64,000 nt of DNA from Lachnospiraceae bacterium Marseille-Q4251 (GTDB lineage: Bacteria; Bacillota; Clostridia; Lachnospirales; Lachnospiraceae): contig JAGTTO010000001.1 of assembly GCA_018223435.1 (NCBI GenBank), forward strand, positions 3,844,001 to 3,908,000. Direction: 5' to 3'. The position numbers and the translations under genes are program-made. Under the pieces are notes generated by a model. That model worked only from the letters and a program-made list of their open reading frames with translations, had not been told where the DNA came from and ran no database searches. Shown here piece by piece: positions 18,729 to 25,255 of this stretch (position 1 is the stretch's first letter; each line of letters begins with the position of its first letter).

Positions 18729-19034
18729 ATGCAGGAGGCAGCAGGTCTTCTGGAGGTGTTTGGCTGTGTGGCAGCCTTTGCGGCAGCAGATGCGGCAGCG
18801 AAAGCGGCCAACGTCACCATCCAGTCCATTGATAAAAACAAACCTGCCAATGCGGATGCGTTGCCGGTACCACTCATCACCTGCCTGAAGATCAGAGGCA
18901 GCGTAGCTGACGTGGAGGCGGCCATGGATGCAGCAGCCGCGGCAGCAGAAAGTATCACTGGTGTGGTATCCCGTTATATCATCGCCGGTCCGTCCGAGGA
19001 GACGGAGAAAATGCTGAGGATCAGCGCTATATAA
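18729..19034 (+). CDS. BMC-domain shell protein with expanded pore loop
   Basis: 101-residue single BMC-domain protein predicted to form a hexameric shell tile. It shows the LLEVFGCVAAFAAADAAAKAANV start and the ADVEAAMDAAAAAAE helix of the fold. Where canonical tiles have the short KIGSG pore loop, it has a longer segment (DKNKPANADALPVPLI), so the central pore must differ. The C-terminus lacks the usual IPRPH motif (IIAGPSEETEKML). First of four consecutive single-domain shell genes. The 79-base gap after it holds a possible internal promoter. Confidence 0.85.
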   Translation: MQEAAGLLEVFGCVAAFAAADAAAKAANVTIQSIDKNKPANADALPVPLITCLKIRGSVADVEAAMDAAAAAAESITGVVSRYIIAGPSEETEKMLRISAI

Positions 19035-19063
19035 TTGTCTTGCAATGTCAGGCAGGATATATT
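19035..19063 (+). promoter_or_regulatory. Candidate internal promoter before the major shell gene
   Basis: TTGTCT (19035-19040), 17-base spacer, TATATT (19058-19063), in the gap between shell genes 1 and 2. It could raise shell protein output relative to the enzymes. Confidence 0.4.
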
Positions 19064-19113
19064 AAAATAAAAGAAGAATGATTGGTTTAACCCGCACAAG
19101 GAGGATATAGGAA

Positions 19114-19389
19114 ATGACACAGGAAGCATTAGGAATGGTAGAAACCAGAGGACTCGTAGCAGCAATCGAGGCTTCTGACCAGATGGTAAAAGCAGCAGAT
19201 GTAACTCTGATCGGTACTGAGAAGATCGGTTCTGGGCTGGTAACTGTTATGGTACGCGGCGATGTTGGAGCTGTTAAGGCTGCTACAGAGGTTGGCGGAG
19301 CAGCAGCTTCCAGACTGGGCGAACTCGTAGCTGTACATGTAATCCCGAGACCGCATAACGATGTGCAGAAAATTCTGCCAACCATCTAA
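19114..19389 (+). CDS. BMC-H shell protein (PduA/EutM type)
   Basis: 91-residue canonical hexameric shell tile: [19 protein letters not shown], pore loop [20 protein letters not shown], and the C-terminal HVIPRPH. By eye it is about three-quarters identical to the tile at 19772, suggesting a recent tandem duplication. It is preceded by an AAGGAGG site and a possible internal promoter, as expected for a bulk facet protein. Confidence 0.95.
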   Translation: MTQEALGMVETRGLVAAIEASDQMVKAADVTLIGTEKIGSGLVTVMVRGDVGAVKAATEVGGAAASRLGELVAVHVIPRPHNDVQKILPTI

Positions 19390-19431
19390 TCGCGGAAACT
19401 CTAAAATCCAGTAAAGGAAAAGGAAGCACAT

Positions 19432-19743
19432 ATGAAAGCGATTGGATTAGTTGAGCTGCCTAACTGCACGGATGCCATTCAGGCGCTGGATGTTATGCTG
19501 AAGACAGCAGATGTTCAGTTCCTCACTTGGGAGAAGAAGTTAGGCGGAAGGTTGGTAACGCTCATCGTCCAGGGGAATGTTGCCGCGGTGACAGAAGCAG
19601 TGGAAGCTGCAAAACACAGAGCCGTCGGACGCGTGGTGGCTTCCACAGTGATTGCAAATCCGCACGAAGAAACTTGGAAGTTGATAGAGGTCAGCAGAAG
19701 AAAGTATCCGTATCTGCGGGACCTTAACGATACTTCTGTCTGA
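19432..19743 (+). CDS. Divergent BMC-H shell protein with altered pore
   Basis: 103-residue single BMC-domain protein. The start ([20 protein letters not shown]) and C-terminal ANPHEE resemble half of a PduT-type protein more than PduA. The pore segment reads EKKLGGRLV instead of EKIGSGLV, placing an Arg where small residues line the pore. A charged tail of about 15 residues ([16 protein letters not shown]) extends beyond the fold. It lies between the two near-identical BMC-H genes and probably forms a minor tile with different permeability. Confidence 0.85.
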   Translation: MKAIGLVELPNCTDAIQALDVMLKTADVQFLTWEKKLGGRLVTLIVQGNVAAVTEAVEAAKHRAVGRVVASTVIANPHEETWKLIEVSRRKYPYLRDLNDTSV

Positions 19744-19771
19744 CAGACAGGGGTTAAAGGAGGAAATAAGA

Positions 19772-20047
19772 ATGGAACTTCAGGCATTAGGTATGATCGA
19801 AACGAGAGGACTGGTAGCTTCTATCGAGGCTGCCGACGCTATGCTGAAAGCCGCTAACGTTGTTCTGGTTGGTACTGAGAAGATCGGTTCCGGACTGGTA
19901 AGCGTTATGGTACGCGGTGATGTTGGAGCTGTCAAGGCTGCTGTTGAGGCAGGAAGCGCAGCTGCAGAGAAGCTTGGTGAGATCATCGCAGTTCATGTAA
20001 TTCCGAGACCGCACAGTGATGTGGAGAAGATTCTGCCGCAGGCATAA
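19772..20047 (+). CDS. BMC-H shell protein (PduA/EutM type), second copy
   Basis: 91-residue canonical shell tile ([46 protein letters not shown]). Paralogue of the 19114 gene with substitutions mostly in helices, while the pore and C-terminal motif are kept. It could mix into the same hexamers or facets. A hairpin followed by a T-run lies just downstream, before pduL. Confidence 0.95.
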   Translation: MELQALGMIETRGLVASIEAADAMLKAANVVLVGTEKIGSGLVSVMVRGDVGAVKAAVEAGSAAAEKLGEIIAVHVIPRPHSDVEKILPQA

Positions 20048-20055
20048 GATGAAAT

Positions 20056-20103
20056 AAAGGGTGCCGCAGGAGTGCAATAAGTCTCTAGGGCGGCGCCCTT
20101 TTC
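20056..20103 (+). terminator. Terminator-like hairpin inside the BMC operon
   Basis: A 12-bp stem (20056-20067 with 20090-20101, one G-T pair), 22-base loop, and T-rich tail. It is between shell gene 4 and pduL and probably reduces read-through so that shell genes outnumber the distal genes. Confidence 0.6.
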
Positions 20104-20150
20104 TGTTTATGTATAACAGCAGCGGAAAACTTCGGAGAAAGGAACAGATT

Positions 20151-20795
20151 ATGCAGGAACAAGAGTTAGTAAATGCAATAGCGAAGCTGGTTGTGGAACA
20201 ACTGAAAAATGTAGATGTCTGCGATCCGAAAGACCGGATTCCGGTGGGCATTTCCGCAAGACATGTACATCTTTCCCAGGCAGATCTTGAGACCCTGTTC
20301 GGAAAAGGCTATGAACTGCATAAAAAGAAAGATCTTATGGGCGGGCAGTATGCGGCGCAGGAGTGTGTGACCATCATTGGAACAAAGCTCCGTGCCATCG
20401 AGAATGTCCGTGTTCTGGGACCGGTCCGGAAACAGACACAGGTGGAGGTTTCTGCGACGGATGCAGTGAGACTGGGAGTGAAAGCTCCGGTTCGTCTGTC
20501 CGGCGATCTGGCAGGCTCCGCACCGGTGACTCTGGTGGGACCGAAAGGCGCCATCTATCTGAAAGAGGGATGTATCGTGGCAAAACGCCATATCCATATG
20601 TCTCCGGAAGATGCAGCACGTTTTGGCGTAGTGGACAAACAGGTAGTAAAGGTTCGTTTTGAGAGCGGAAGAGGCGGTACACTGGAAGATGTGCCGGTCC
20701 GTGTGGATCCTTCTTTTGATCTGGAGATGCACATCGATACTGATGAGGCAAACGGCTTGGGCATCGCCAAGGATATGGGCTATCTGATCAAATAG
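20151..20795 (+). CDS. pduL: Phosphotransacylase PduL, BMC-associated
   Basis: Swaps CoA for phosphate on acyl-CoA, recycling CoA inside the compartment and exporting acyl phosphate for ATP formation. 214 residues. The N-terminal amphipathic segment (QELVNAIAKLVVEQLKN) matches a cargo peptide. Two PduL halves follow, each with its zinc His motif: ISARHVHLSQ and AKRHIHMSPEDA. The open frame reaches 20061, but ATG 20151 with GAGAAAGG upstream is the natural start, and the extra residues would be encoded by the terminator hairpin. Confidence 0.94.
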   Translation: MQEQELVNAIAKLVVEQLKNVDVCDPKDRIPVGISARHVHLSQADLETLFGKGYELHKKKDLMGGQYAAQECVTIIGTKLRAIENVRVLGPVRKQTQVEVSATDAVRLGVKAPVRLSGDLAGSAPVTLVGPKGAIYLKEGCIVAKRHIHMSPEDAARFGVVDKQVVKVRFESGRGGTLEDVPVRVDPSFDLEMHIDTDEANGLGIAKDMGYLIK

Positions 20796-20831
20796 CAGAA
20801 AAAGGGGACTTAGGAAGGACTTGATACAAAG

Positions 20832-21110
20832 ATGATTATTGGCAAAGTTGTTGGAACCGTGATTTGTACGAGAAAGAACAGCAGTCTTGTGGGCAGCAAA
20901 TTTCTGATCGTTGATCCCATGGAAAAAATGGAGATTGACGGCTGTGACCGGATCGTGGCTGTGGACGATGTGGGAGCCGGTATCGGCGAACTGGTCCTGG
21001 TGGCTACGGGCAGTGCGGCAAGACTTGGCTGCGGCGATCCGAATTCCCCGGTGGATGCATGTATTGTTGGTATCGTTGATGACCCGCAGAAAATAGTCAT
21101 TGTGGAATAA
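20832..21110 (+). CDS. EutN/CcmL-type pentameric shell vertex protein (BMC-P)
   Basis: 92-residue protein of the Pfam EutN_CcmL fold: MIIGKVVGTVICTRKN start, conserved GSKFLIVDP, VAVDDVGAGIGELVLVATGSAAR and a terminal VGIVDD. Pentamers cap the twelve vertices and close the shell. Only one BMC-P gene is present in this operon. The downstream pduS-like frame opens before its stop, but the likely pduS start is 22 bases after it. Confidence 0.96.
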   Translation: MIIGKVVGTVICTRKNSSLVGSKFLIVDPMEKMEIDGCDRIVAVDDVGAGIGELVLVATGSAARLGCGDPNSPVDACIVGIVDDPQKIVIVE

Positions 21111-21132
21111 AAGACAGGTTGGAGTAGTGGAC

Positions 21133-22461
21133 ATGGTTAGTATGTTAGATTTAAAAAACGCTTTATTTGAGGGCGGTGTCGTAGGTGCCGGTGGAGCTGG
21201 TTTTCCCACCCATGCAAAGCTTTCTGACCAGGCAGATACAGTGATTCTGAACTGTGCAGAGTGTGAGCCGCTGATCAAGGTTGACCGTCAGCTGATGGTA
21301 GACTATATCAATGAGATCCTTTCCGGTATGCAGATGATGGTGGAAGCCATGGGAGCAAAGGAAGGAATCATTGCGGTTAAGAAATCCTACACAGCCTCAA
21401 TCGAAGCAGTAAAGAGCAATATTGGAAATTACAAGAATCTCCGTCTTCACATTTTACCGGACATTTATCCGGCAGGAGACGAGGTGGTTCTGATTTATGA
21501 GACTACCGGACGGATCGTTCCCCAGGGTAAGATCCCCATTCTGGTAGGCTGTGTCGTTTGTAACGTTGAGACCGTTCTGAACATTTATCAGAAAGTTACC
21601 AGCGACACCAATGTGGTAAATAAATTTGTGACTGTGGCAGGTCTGGTTAAGAAACCGGTAACGGTGAAAGTTCCTGTCGGCGTCACCGTAAAAGAACTCA
21701 TCGACATGGCAGGCGGAGTTTCCACAGAAGAGTATGTACCTCTGATGGGAGGCCCCATGACCGGACGGATCTGCGGCCTGAATGATGTTGTCACCAAGAC
21801 GACAAAGGCACTTCTGATCCTGCCTCCGAACTGTCTGCCTATCCGCAAACGCCAGAGTTCTCCGAAAATGGATATCCGGAATGCCATGAGCGTATGTTCT
21901 CAGTGCTCCATGTGTACGAGTCTCTGTCCCAGAAACCTTCTCGGACAGTCTATCGCACCGAATGTATTTATGAGAGCCATCGCCAACGGACTTACCTATG
22001 ATGTGGAACCGTTTTTGAACTCCTTCTTCTGTTGCTCCTGCGGCCTCTGCGAGATGTATTCCTGCCATCAGGGCCTGTCTCCCAGAAGACTTCTGGATCA
22101 GTACAAAGGAGCGCTCCGTGCGAAAGGTGTCCGGGTTCCGGACAAACCGGGAAAAGGTGTGGCAGATCCCATGCGTGATGAGCGCCGGGTTCCGGAGCAT
22201 CGCCTTATTACGCGTCTGGGTCTGGCAGGTTTTGATGTTCCCGCACCCATGACAGAGATCACTTCCGTAAAAGAAGTCAAGCTCATGCTCCGTCAGAACA
22301 TCGGAGCTCCCTGTGTTCCCTCTGTAAAAGTAGGAGATACAGTCAGTGTAGGACAGAAGATCGCAGCCCCGCCTGAGGGTGCTCTGGGAACCTGCCTGCA
22401 CGCAAGTATTGCCGGAACGGTTACTGCGGTAACGGACAATTTCGTGAGTATTAAAGCATAA
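21133..22461 (+). CDS. pduS: PduS/RnfC-like iron-sulfur flavoprotein
   Basis: BMC-associated NADH-linked electron carrier; PduS acts as a cobalamin reductase in the Pdu system. 442 residues. The N-terminal RnfC/Nqo1-like nucleotide/FMN region has GGVVGAGGAGFPTHAKL, and the SLBB domain is in the centre. Two 4Fe-4S motifs follow (CSQCSMCTSLCP and CCSCGLCEMYSC), with a barrel-sandwich-like C-terminus. The frame is open from 21100 inside eutN, but GGAG at 21121 fits ATG 21133. It is directly followed by the PduT-like gene, its usual shell partner. Confidence 0.92.
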   Translation: MVSMLDLKNALFEGGVVGAGGAGFPTHAKLSDQADTVILNCAECEPLIKVDRQLMVDYINEILSGMQMMVEAMGAKEGIIAVKKSYTASIEAVKSNIGNYKNLRLHILPDIYPAGDEVVLIYETTGRIVPQGKIPILVGCVVCNVETVLNIYQKVTSDTNVVNKFVTVAGLVKKPVTVKVPVGVTVKELIDMAGGVSTEEYVPLMGGPMTGRICGLNDVVTKTTKALLILPPNCLPIRKRQSSPKMDIRNAMSVCSQCSMCTSLCPRNLLGQSIAPNVFMRAIANGLTYDVEPFLNSFFCCSCGLCEMYSCHQGLSPRRLLDQYKGALRAKGVRVPDKPGKGVADPMRDERRVPEHRLITRLGLAGFDVPAPMTEITSVKEVKLMLRQNIGAPCVPSVKVGDTVSVGQKIAAPPEGALGTCLHASIAGTVTAVTDNFVSIKA

Positions 22462-22476
22462 TGGAGATGAAAAACG

Positions 22477-23022
22477 ATGAAAGCAATAGGAATGGTAGAA
22501 TATAAGACAGTCTCCTCTGGTATCAAAGCGGCTGATCTTATTGTAAAAACAGCAGAGGTTGAGCTTCTGGAAGCTCAGACAGTATGCCCCGGTAAGTTCA
22601 TTATCCTCTTTACCGGTGATTTAAGTGCAATCAGAGTCTCCGTTGATGCGGCAGTCAAGACCTATCCGGAAAGCCTGATTGACAGCTTTGTCCTGGGTAA
22701 TCCCCACGAGTCCCTGTACCGTGCCCTGCACTGTACGGCAGAAGTGGATACGATCCAGGCCCTCGGCGTAATCGAAACCTTCACAGGAGCGTCTGCCATT
22801 GTGGCAGCCGATCATGCAGCCAAGACCGCAGAGGTAACGGTATTTGAAGTCCGTCTCTGCCGTGGTATGTGCGGAAAATCCTATGTGCTTCTGACCGGCA
22901 GCGTAGCTGCAGTGACAGAGGCAGTGGAATCCTCCGTGGCACACCTCAAGGAAGAGGGTACGATGCTGGATTACGCGGTAATCCCGAGTCCGTCGAAGGA
23001 TTTTGTGAAGACGTTGATTTAA
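22477..23022 (+). CDS. pduT: PduT-like tandem BMC-domain shell protein (BMC-T)
   Basis: 181 residues with two BMC domains (about 1-90 and 91-181), forming pseudohexameric trimers. C37 in QTVCPGKFIILF corresponds to the PduT Cys that binds a 4Fe-4S cluster at the pore, allowing electron transfer across the shell. The second domain pore region is LCRGMCGKSYVLL, adding two more Cys. Position next to pduS supports a redox pair passing electrons through the shell. Last gene of the operon. Confidence 0.93.
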   Translation: MKAIGMVEYKTVSSGIKAADLIVKTAEVELLEAQTVCPGKFIILFTGDLSAIRVSVDAAVKTYPESLIDSFVLGNPHESLYRALHCTAEVDTIQALGVIETFTGASAIVAADHAAKTAEVTVFEVRLCRGMCGKSYVLLTGSVAAVTEAVESSVAHLKEEGTMLDYAVIPSPSKDFVKTLI

Positions 23023-23045
23023 TGTTTTTGTGAAAAAGATATGGG

Positions 23046-23081
23046 AAAAAGGAATGGGTGAGGAAGACCTGTTCCTTTTTT
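23046..23081 (+). terminator. Terminator of the BMC operon
   Basis: A 9-bp stem AAAAAGGAA with TTCCTTTTT (23046-23054 with 23072-23080), with a GGGT/ACCT-like inner contact, followed by a T. It immediately follows the BMC-T gene. Confidence 0.75.
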
Positions 23082-23287
23082 CATGCTTTGGAAAGCCTAC
23101 GAAACCTAAATTCGAGGGGGCGGCTCGGAGTCGCGAGCCCGCCACCCCCTCGAGCTCCCCCATCGGGCCCGCTTTAGAAAATATGGGGCTTACGTCATAC
23201 AAGGACTGCGTGAAATGACGGGTGGTTTGTGCATCATGGTGAAGAATGATGTGTTATTTCGTGTAGTGGGACTATGATGTAAGTTTT

Positions 23288-23396
23288 GTAATTGTTCAGG
23301 AGCCATTGTTCTGCGAGTTGTTTTGTCATGAATATGCCCCAAATCCATCGCCGAAGGCGATTTTTGCTCGTAACTGTGAAGGTATTGAACAGTTAC
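23288..23396. repeat. Palindromic repeat, family P, copy 1
   Basis: It begins GTAATTGTTCAGGAGCCA and ends TGAACAGTTAC, so the ends pair. A second related copy lies at 59587-59631. Inside are smaller palindromes: ATCGCC/GGCGAT and GTAACTGT with ACAGTTAC (23370-23396). Confidence 0.6.
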
Positions 23397-23478
23397 TAAG
23401 GTTTTATATTTTCTTATATAGATTCGGTTTGTTTTAGATGTTATTTTATGATACCAGTGTCAAAAGGTCAAAAAGCTG

Positions 23479-23613
23479 TTCGTGCTTGCACGATAAGGCT
23501 TTTGAACTTGGGACGCGCCAAATATGAGGTGCAGAACATCCAGTGGATGTTCGTTTTGCACCGACCGAAGCGGAGCGTAGACAGTAGCGATTTACGCAGT
23601 AAATCAGCGGATT
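23479..23613. repeat. Structured repeat with constant core, copy 1
   Basis: A string of hairpins around a constant 32-base core at 23551-23582 that recurs with one mismatch at 62377-62408. The hairpins are CGTGC/GCACG, then outer GGTGCA/TGCACC enclosing GAACATCC/GGATGTTC, then GATTTAC/GTAAATC after the core. No coding potential; the orientation of any transcript is unknown. Confidence 0.7.
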
Positions 23614-23860
23614 TCGAATATTTTATATAAATCTATTATCTGCTCTCCCACATAGTTCCAATAGCAATCTGACATAGCCCATATGTTTCACTATGAGTCC
23701 ACAACGATCCGTCATTTCACTCACTACCAGTTTGACGTAAACCTCCTATTTTCTGCGTGCCCTGGAAAGGGGGTTGCAAGGGGGAAGACCAGGACTGGCG
23801 CAACTCTGATGGTTTTCCCCCTTGCGTATCTTTCCTACGCTTTCCAAAGCGAAAATTGTA

Positions 23861-23892
23861 TTGTCAACCAATATCACAAAACAGGTTGACAA
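23861..23892 (+). promoter_or_regulatory. BirA-like biotin operator upstream of bioY
   Basis: A perfect inverted repeat TTGTCAACC-N14-GGTTGACAA, the arm sequence and spacing of Firmicutes BirA operators. The right arm overlaps the -35 box, so binding would block transcription of bioY when biotin is plentiful. Confidence 0.85.
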
Positions 23893-23914
23893 ATCTTCCC
23901 CCAAAGCTTATACT
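23886..23914 (+). promoter_or_regulatory. bioY promoter
   Basis: TTGACA (23886-23891), 17-base spacer, TATACT (23909-23914); a near-consensus promoter 62 bases before the bioY start. Confidence 0.88.
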
Positions 23915-23975
23915 AAACCTCGAAATCGGGGCTTTCCTCATCCTATTTTGCCCCAAGAAAAGAGAGGTTCATATC

Positions 23976-24521
23976 ATGCAAAAGATTTCTACCAAAACCA
24001 TCGTCATGACCGGTATGATGACAGCTGTCCTCGCCGTCTTATCCCAGATTCAGATTCCGATGCCCTCAGGTGTCCCCGTTACCATGCAGACTTTTGGCGT
24101 GGCCCTTTGCGCCTGTGTGCTGGGTTGGAAAATGGGAACGGCTTCTGTGGCGGTTTACCTTCTTTTGGGCAGCTTTGGCGTGCCTGTATTTGCGGGTCTT
24201 TCCGGCGGCCTGGGAACTATCACTGGTGCTACCGGCGGTTTCCTGATCGGTTTCCTTCCTATGGCTTTGCTGACCGGCCTTTTTACTCCTTCTAAAAATA
24301 AAGCCGGCACCATTCTCTGTTCCGCAGCCGGTCTTGCCATCTGTCACCTTCTGGGTGCCCTTCAGTTCATGCTTCTGATGAAGATGGGCTTTGTGGAGTC
24401 CCTGATGCTGGTATCCGTTCCCTACCTTCTGAAAGATGTGATCTCCGTTGTGGCAGCCTTCGTTGTAGGTGCGGCAGTCAGGAAAGCTCTGAACGCAGCC
24501 AATATCCTGACCTATGCATAA
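23976..24521 (+). CDS. bioY: Biotin transporter BioY
   Basis: Substrate-binding membrane component (S component) of the biotin ECF transporter. 181 residues with six hydrophobic segments. Family features: the early IQIPMPSGVPVTMQTFGV motif, and GGLGTITGATGGFLIGF in the middle. The long open frame from 23757 is not real; ATG 23976 has an AGAGAGG site and lies after a promoter and a BirA-like operator. No ecfA/T genes are nearby, so it probably shares a common energising module. It overlaps the next gene by 8 bases. Confidence 0.95.
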   Translation: MQKISTKTIVMTGMMTAVLAVLSQIQIPMPSGVPVTMQTFGVALCACVLGWKMGTASVAVYLLLGSFGVPVFAGLSGGLGTITGATGGFLIGFLPMALLTGLFTPSKNKAGTILCSAAGLAICHLLGALQFMLLMKMGFVESLMLVSVPYLLKDVISVVAAFVVGAAVRKALNAANILTYA

Positions 24522-24954
24522 AGAACAGCAACGTCTCCGGGTTCATCATCTGCTCTGCATTCCACTGTTTCGCGGCGCGGGCTACAGCGACGGCTTTTCA
24601 AAAAATATGGCGGAGAAAATTGCCTGGCTGAAAGCTCATCCGGAGGAAGAAGTGGAACTGGTCTGCGGACCTGACATGATCTGCAGCCACTGTCCAAACT
24701 GCAATCCCGATGAGACCTGCGGAAGCGACGGAAACCATGTGGCCATCAAGGACCGCAACCTTCTCCCGGTGCTGGATTTAAAGGAAGGAACTCTTTATCC
24801 GGTTCGCAGCCTTTTCAAGAGAGCGGAAGAGAAGATGAGCGAAGAAAGCTTTGACGCCTCCTGCGGAAGATGCGAGTGGTACCGCCAGGGCTACTGCGAT
24901 TTTCCGGAATATGACCGGAGCCTGAAAGAAATTAACCGGATTTTTTTCCTATAA
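24514..24954 (+). CDS. DUF1284 cysteine-rich protein
   Basis: 146-residue protein beginning LRVHHLLCIPLFRGAGYSDGF, typical of DUF1284, with many Cys (CGPDMICSHCPNC, CGSDGNH, CGRCEWYRQGYC) that suggest iron-sulfur or zinc binding. The function is unknown. It starts inside the bioY stop region with an 8-base overlap, so it is translated from the same biotin-controlled transcript; this is the only hint to its role. A terminator follows at once. Confidence 0.75.
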   Translation: MHKEQQRLRVHHLLCIPLFRGAGYSDGFSKNMAEKIAWLKAHPEEEVELVCGPDMICSHCPNCNPDETCGSDGNHVAIKDRNLLPVLDLKEGTLYPVRSLFKRAEEKMSEESFDASCGRCEWYRQGYCDFPEYDRSLKEINRIFFL

Positions 24955-24960
24955 AGAATC

Positions 24961-24997
24961 AGACCCTGCCAATCAAATGCGGCGGGGTCTTTTTTTG
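24961..24997 (+). terminator. Terminator after bioY-DUF1284
   Basis: A 10-bp stem (AGACCCTGCC with GGCGGGGTCT, one T-G pair) and seven T. Confidence 0.92.
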
Positions 24998-25066
24998 GCT
25001 TAAAAAGAGCTTTTTACCCCAAGAATCTGCCATGTACAATGAAAAAAACAAAAAATCGCCCAATTT

Positions 25067-25110
25067 TTGTATACAAGGAAATGGACTTTTTAAAAAAAAT
25101 ATGGTATAGT
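25067..25110 (+). promoter_or_regulatory. PFOR promoter and upstream palindrome
   Basis: Extended -10 promoter: TGGACT (25082-25087), 17-base spacer, TGGTATAGT with TATAGT at 25105-25110. A 10-base palindrome TTGTATACAA (25067-25076) sits just upstream and may bind a regulator. The transcript would have a leader of about 140 bases, containing the hairpin GAGCC/GGCTC near 25213-25229 before the ribosome site. Confidence 0.6.
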
Positions 25111-25255
25111 GAACCCATATGATGTGAATAATCTCGGCACAGTTCAGAACATAAAGTGCAAGGTGCGGAAAAAATGCACAGAACCGTCAGTGATTTCACT
25201 CAATATGTATCAAAGAGCCGTCTGGCTCTTAAAAAATAAGGAGGAATTGTACAAA

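Larger units (their letters stand above)
23085..23850. mobile_element. 766-bp noncoding element with long imperfect terminal inverted repeats
   Basis: Three exact inverted matches are collinear at both ends: 12 bases (23085-23096 with 23839-23850), 8 bases (23190-23197 with 23733-23740) and 12 bases (23210-23221 with 23709-23720). Their distances from the ends agree within 5 bases (105 against 110, 125 against 130), so the inverted repeats are at least 135 bases long. Each arm carries its own G/C hairpin (23112-23153 and 23776-23825). No transposase frame is inside. Two other repeat families are nested within it. This fills most of the 953-base gap 23023-23975. Confidence 0.7.

Noticed and set aside
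23030..23218. Short open frames in the region after the BMC operon
   Set aside because: They run through a terminator and inverted-repeat arms and have no conserved features.
23448..23630. 60-residue open frame inside the structured repeat
   Set aside because: It follows the hairpin repeat; the second copy of the repeat has no matching frame.
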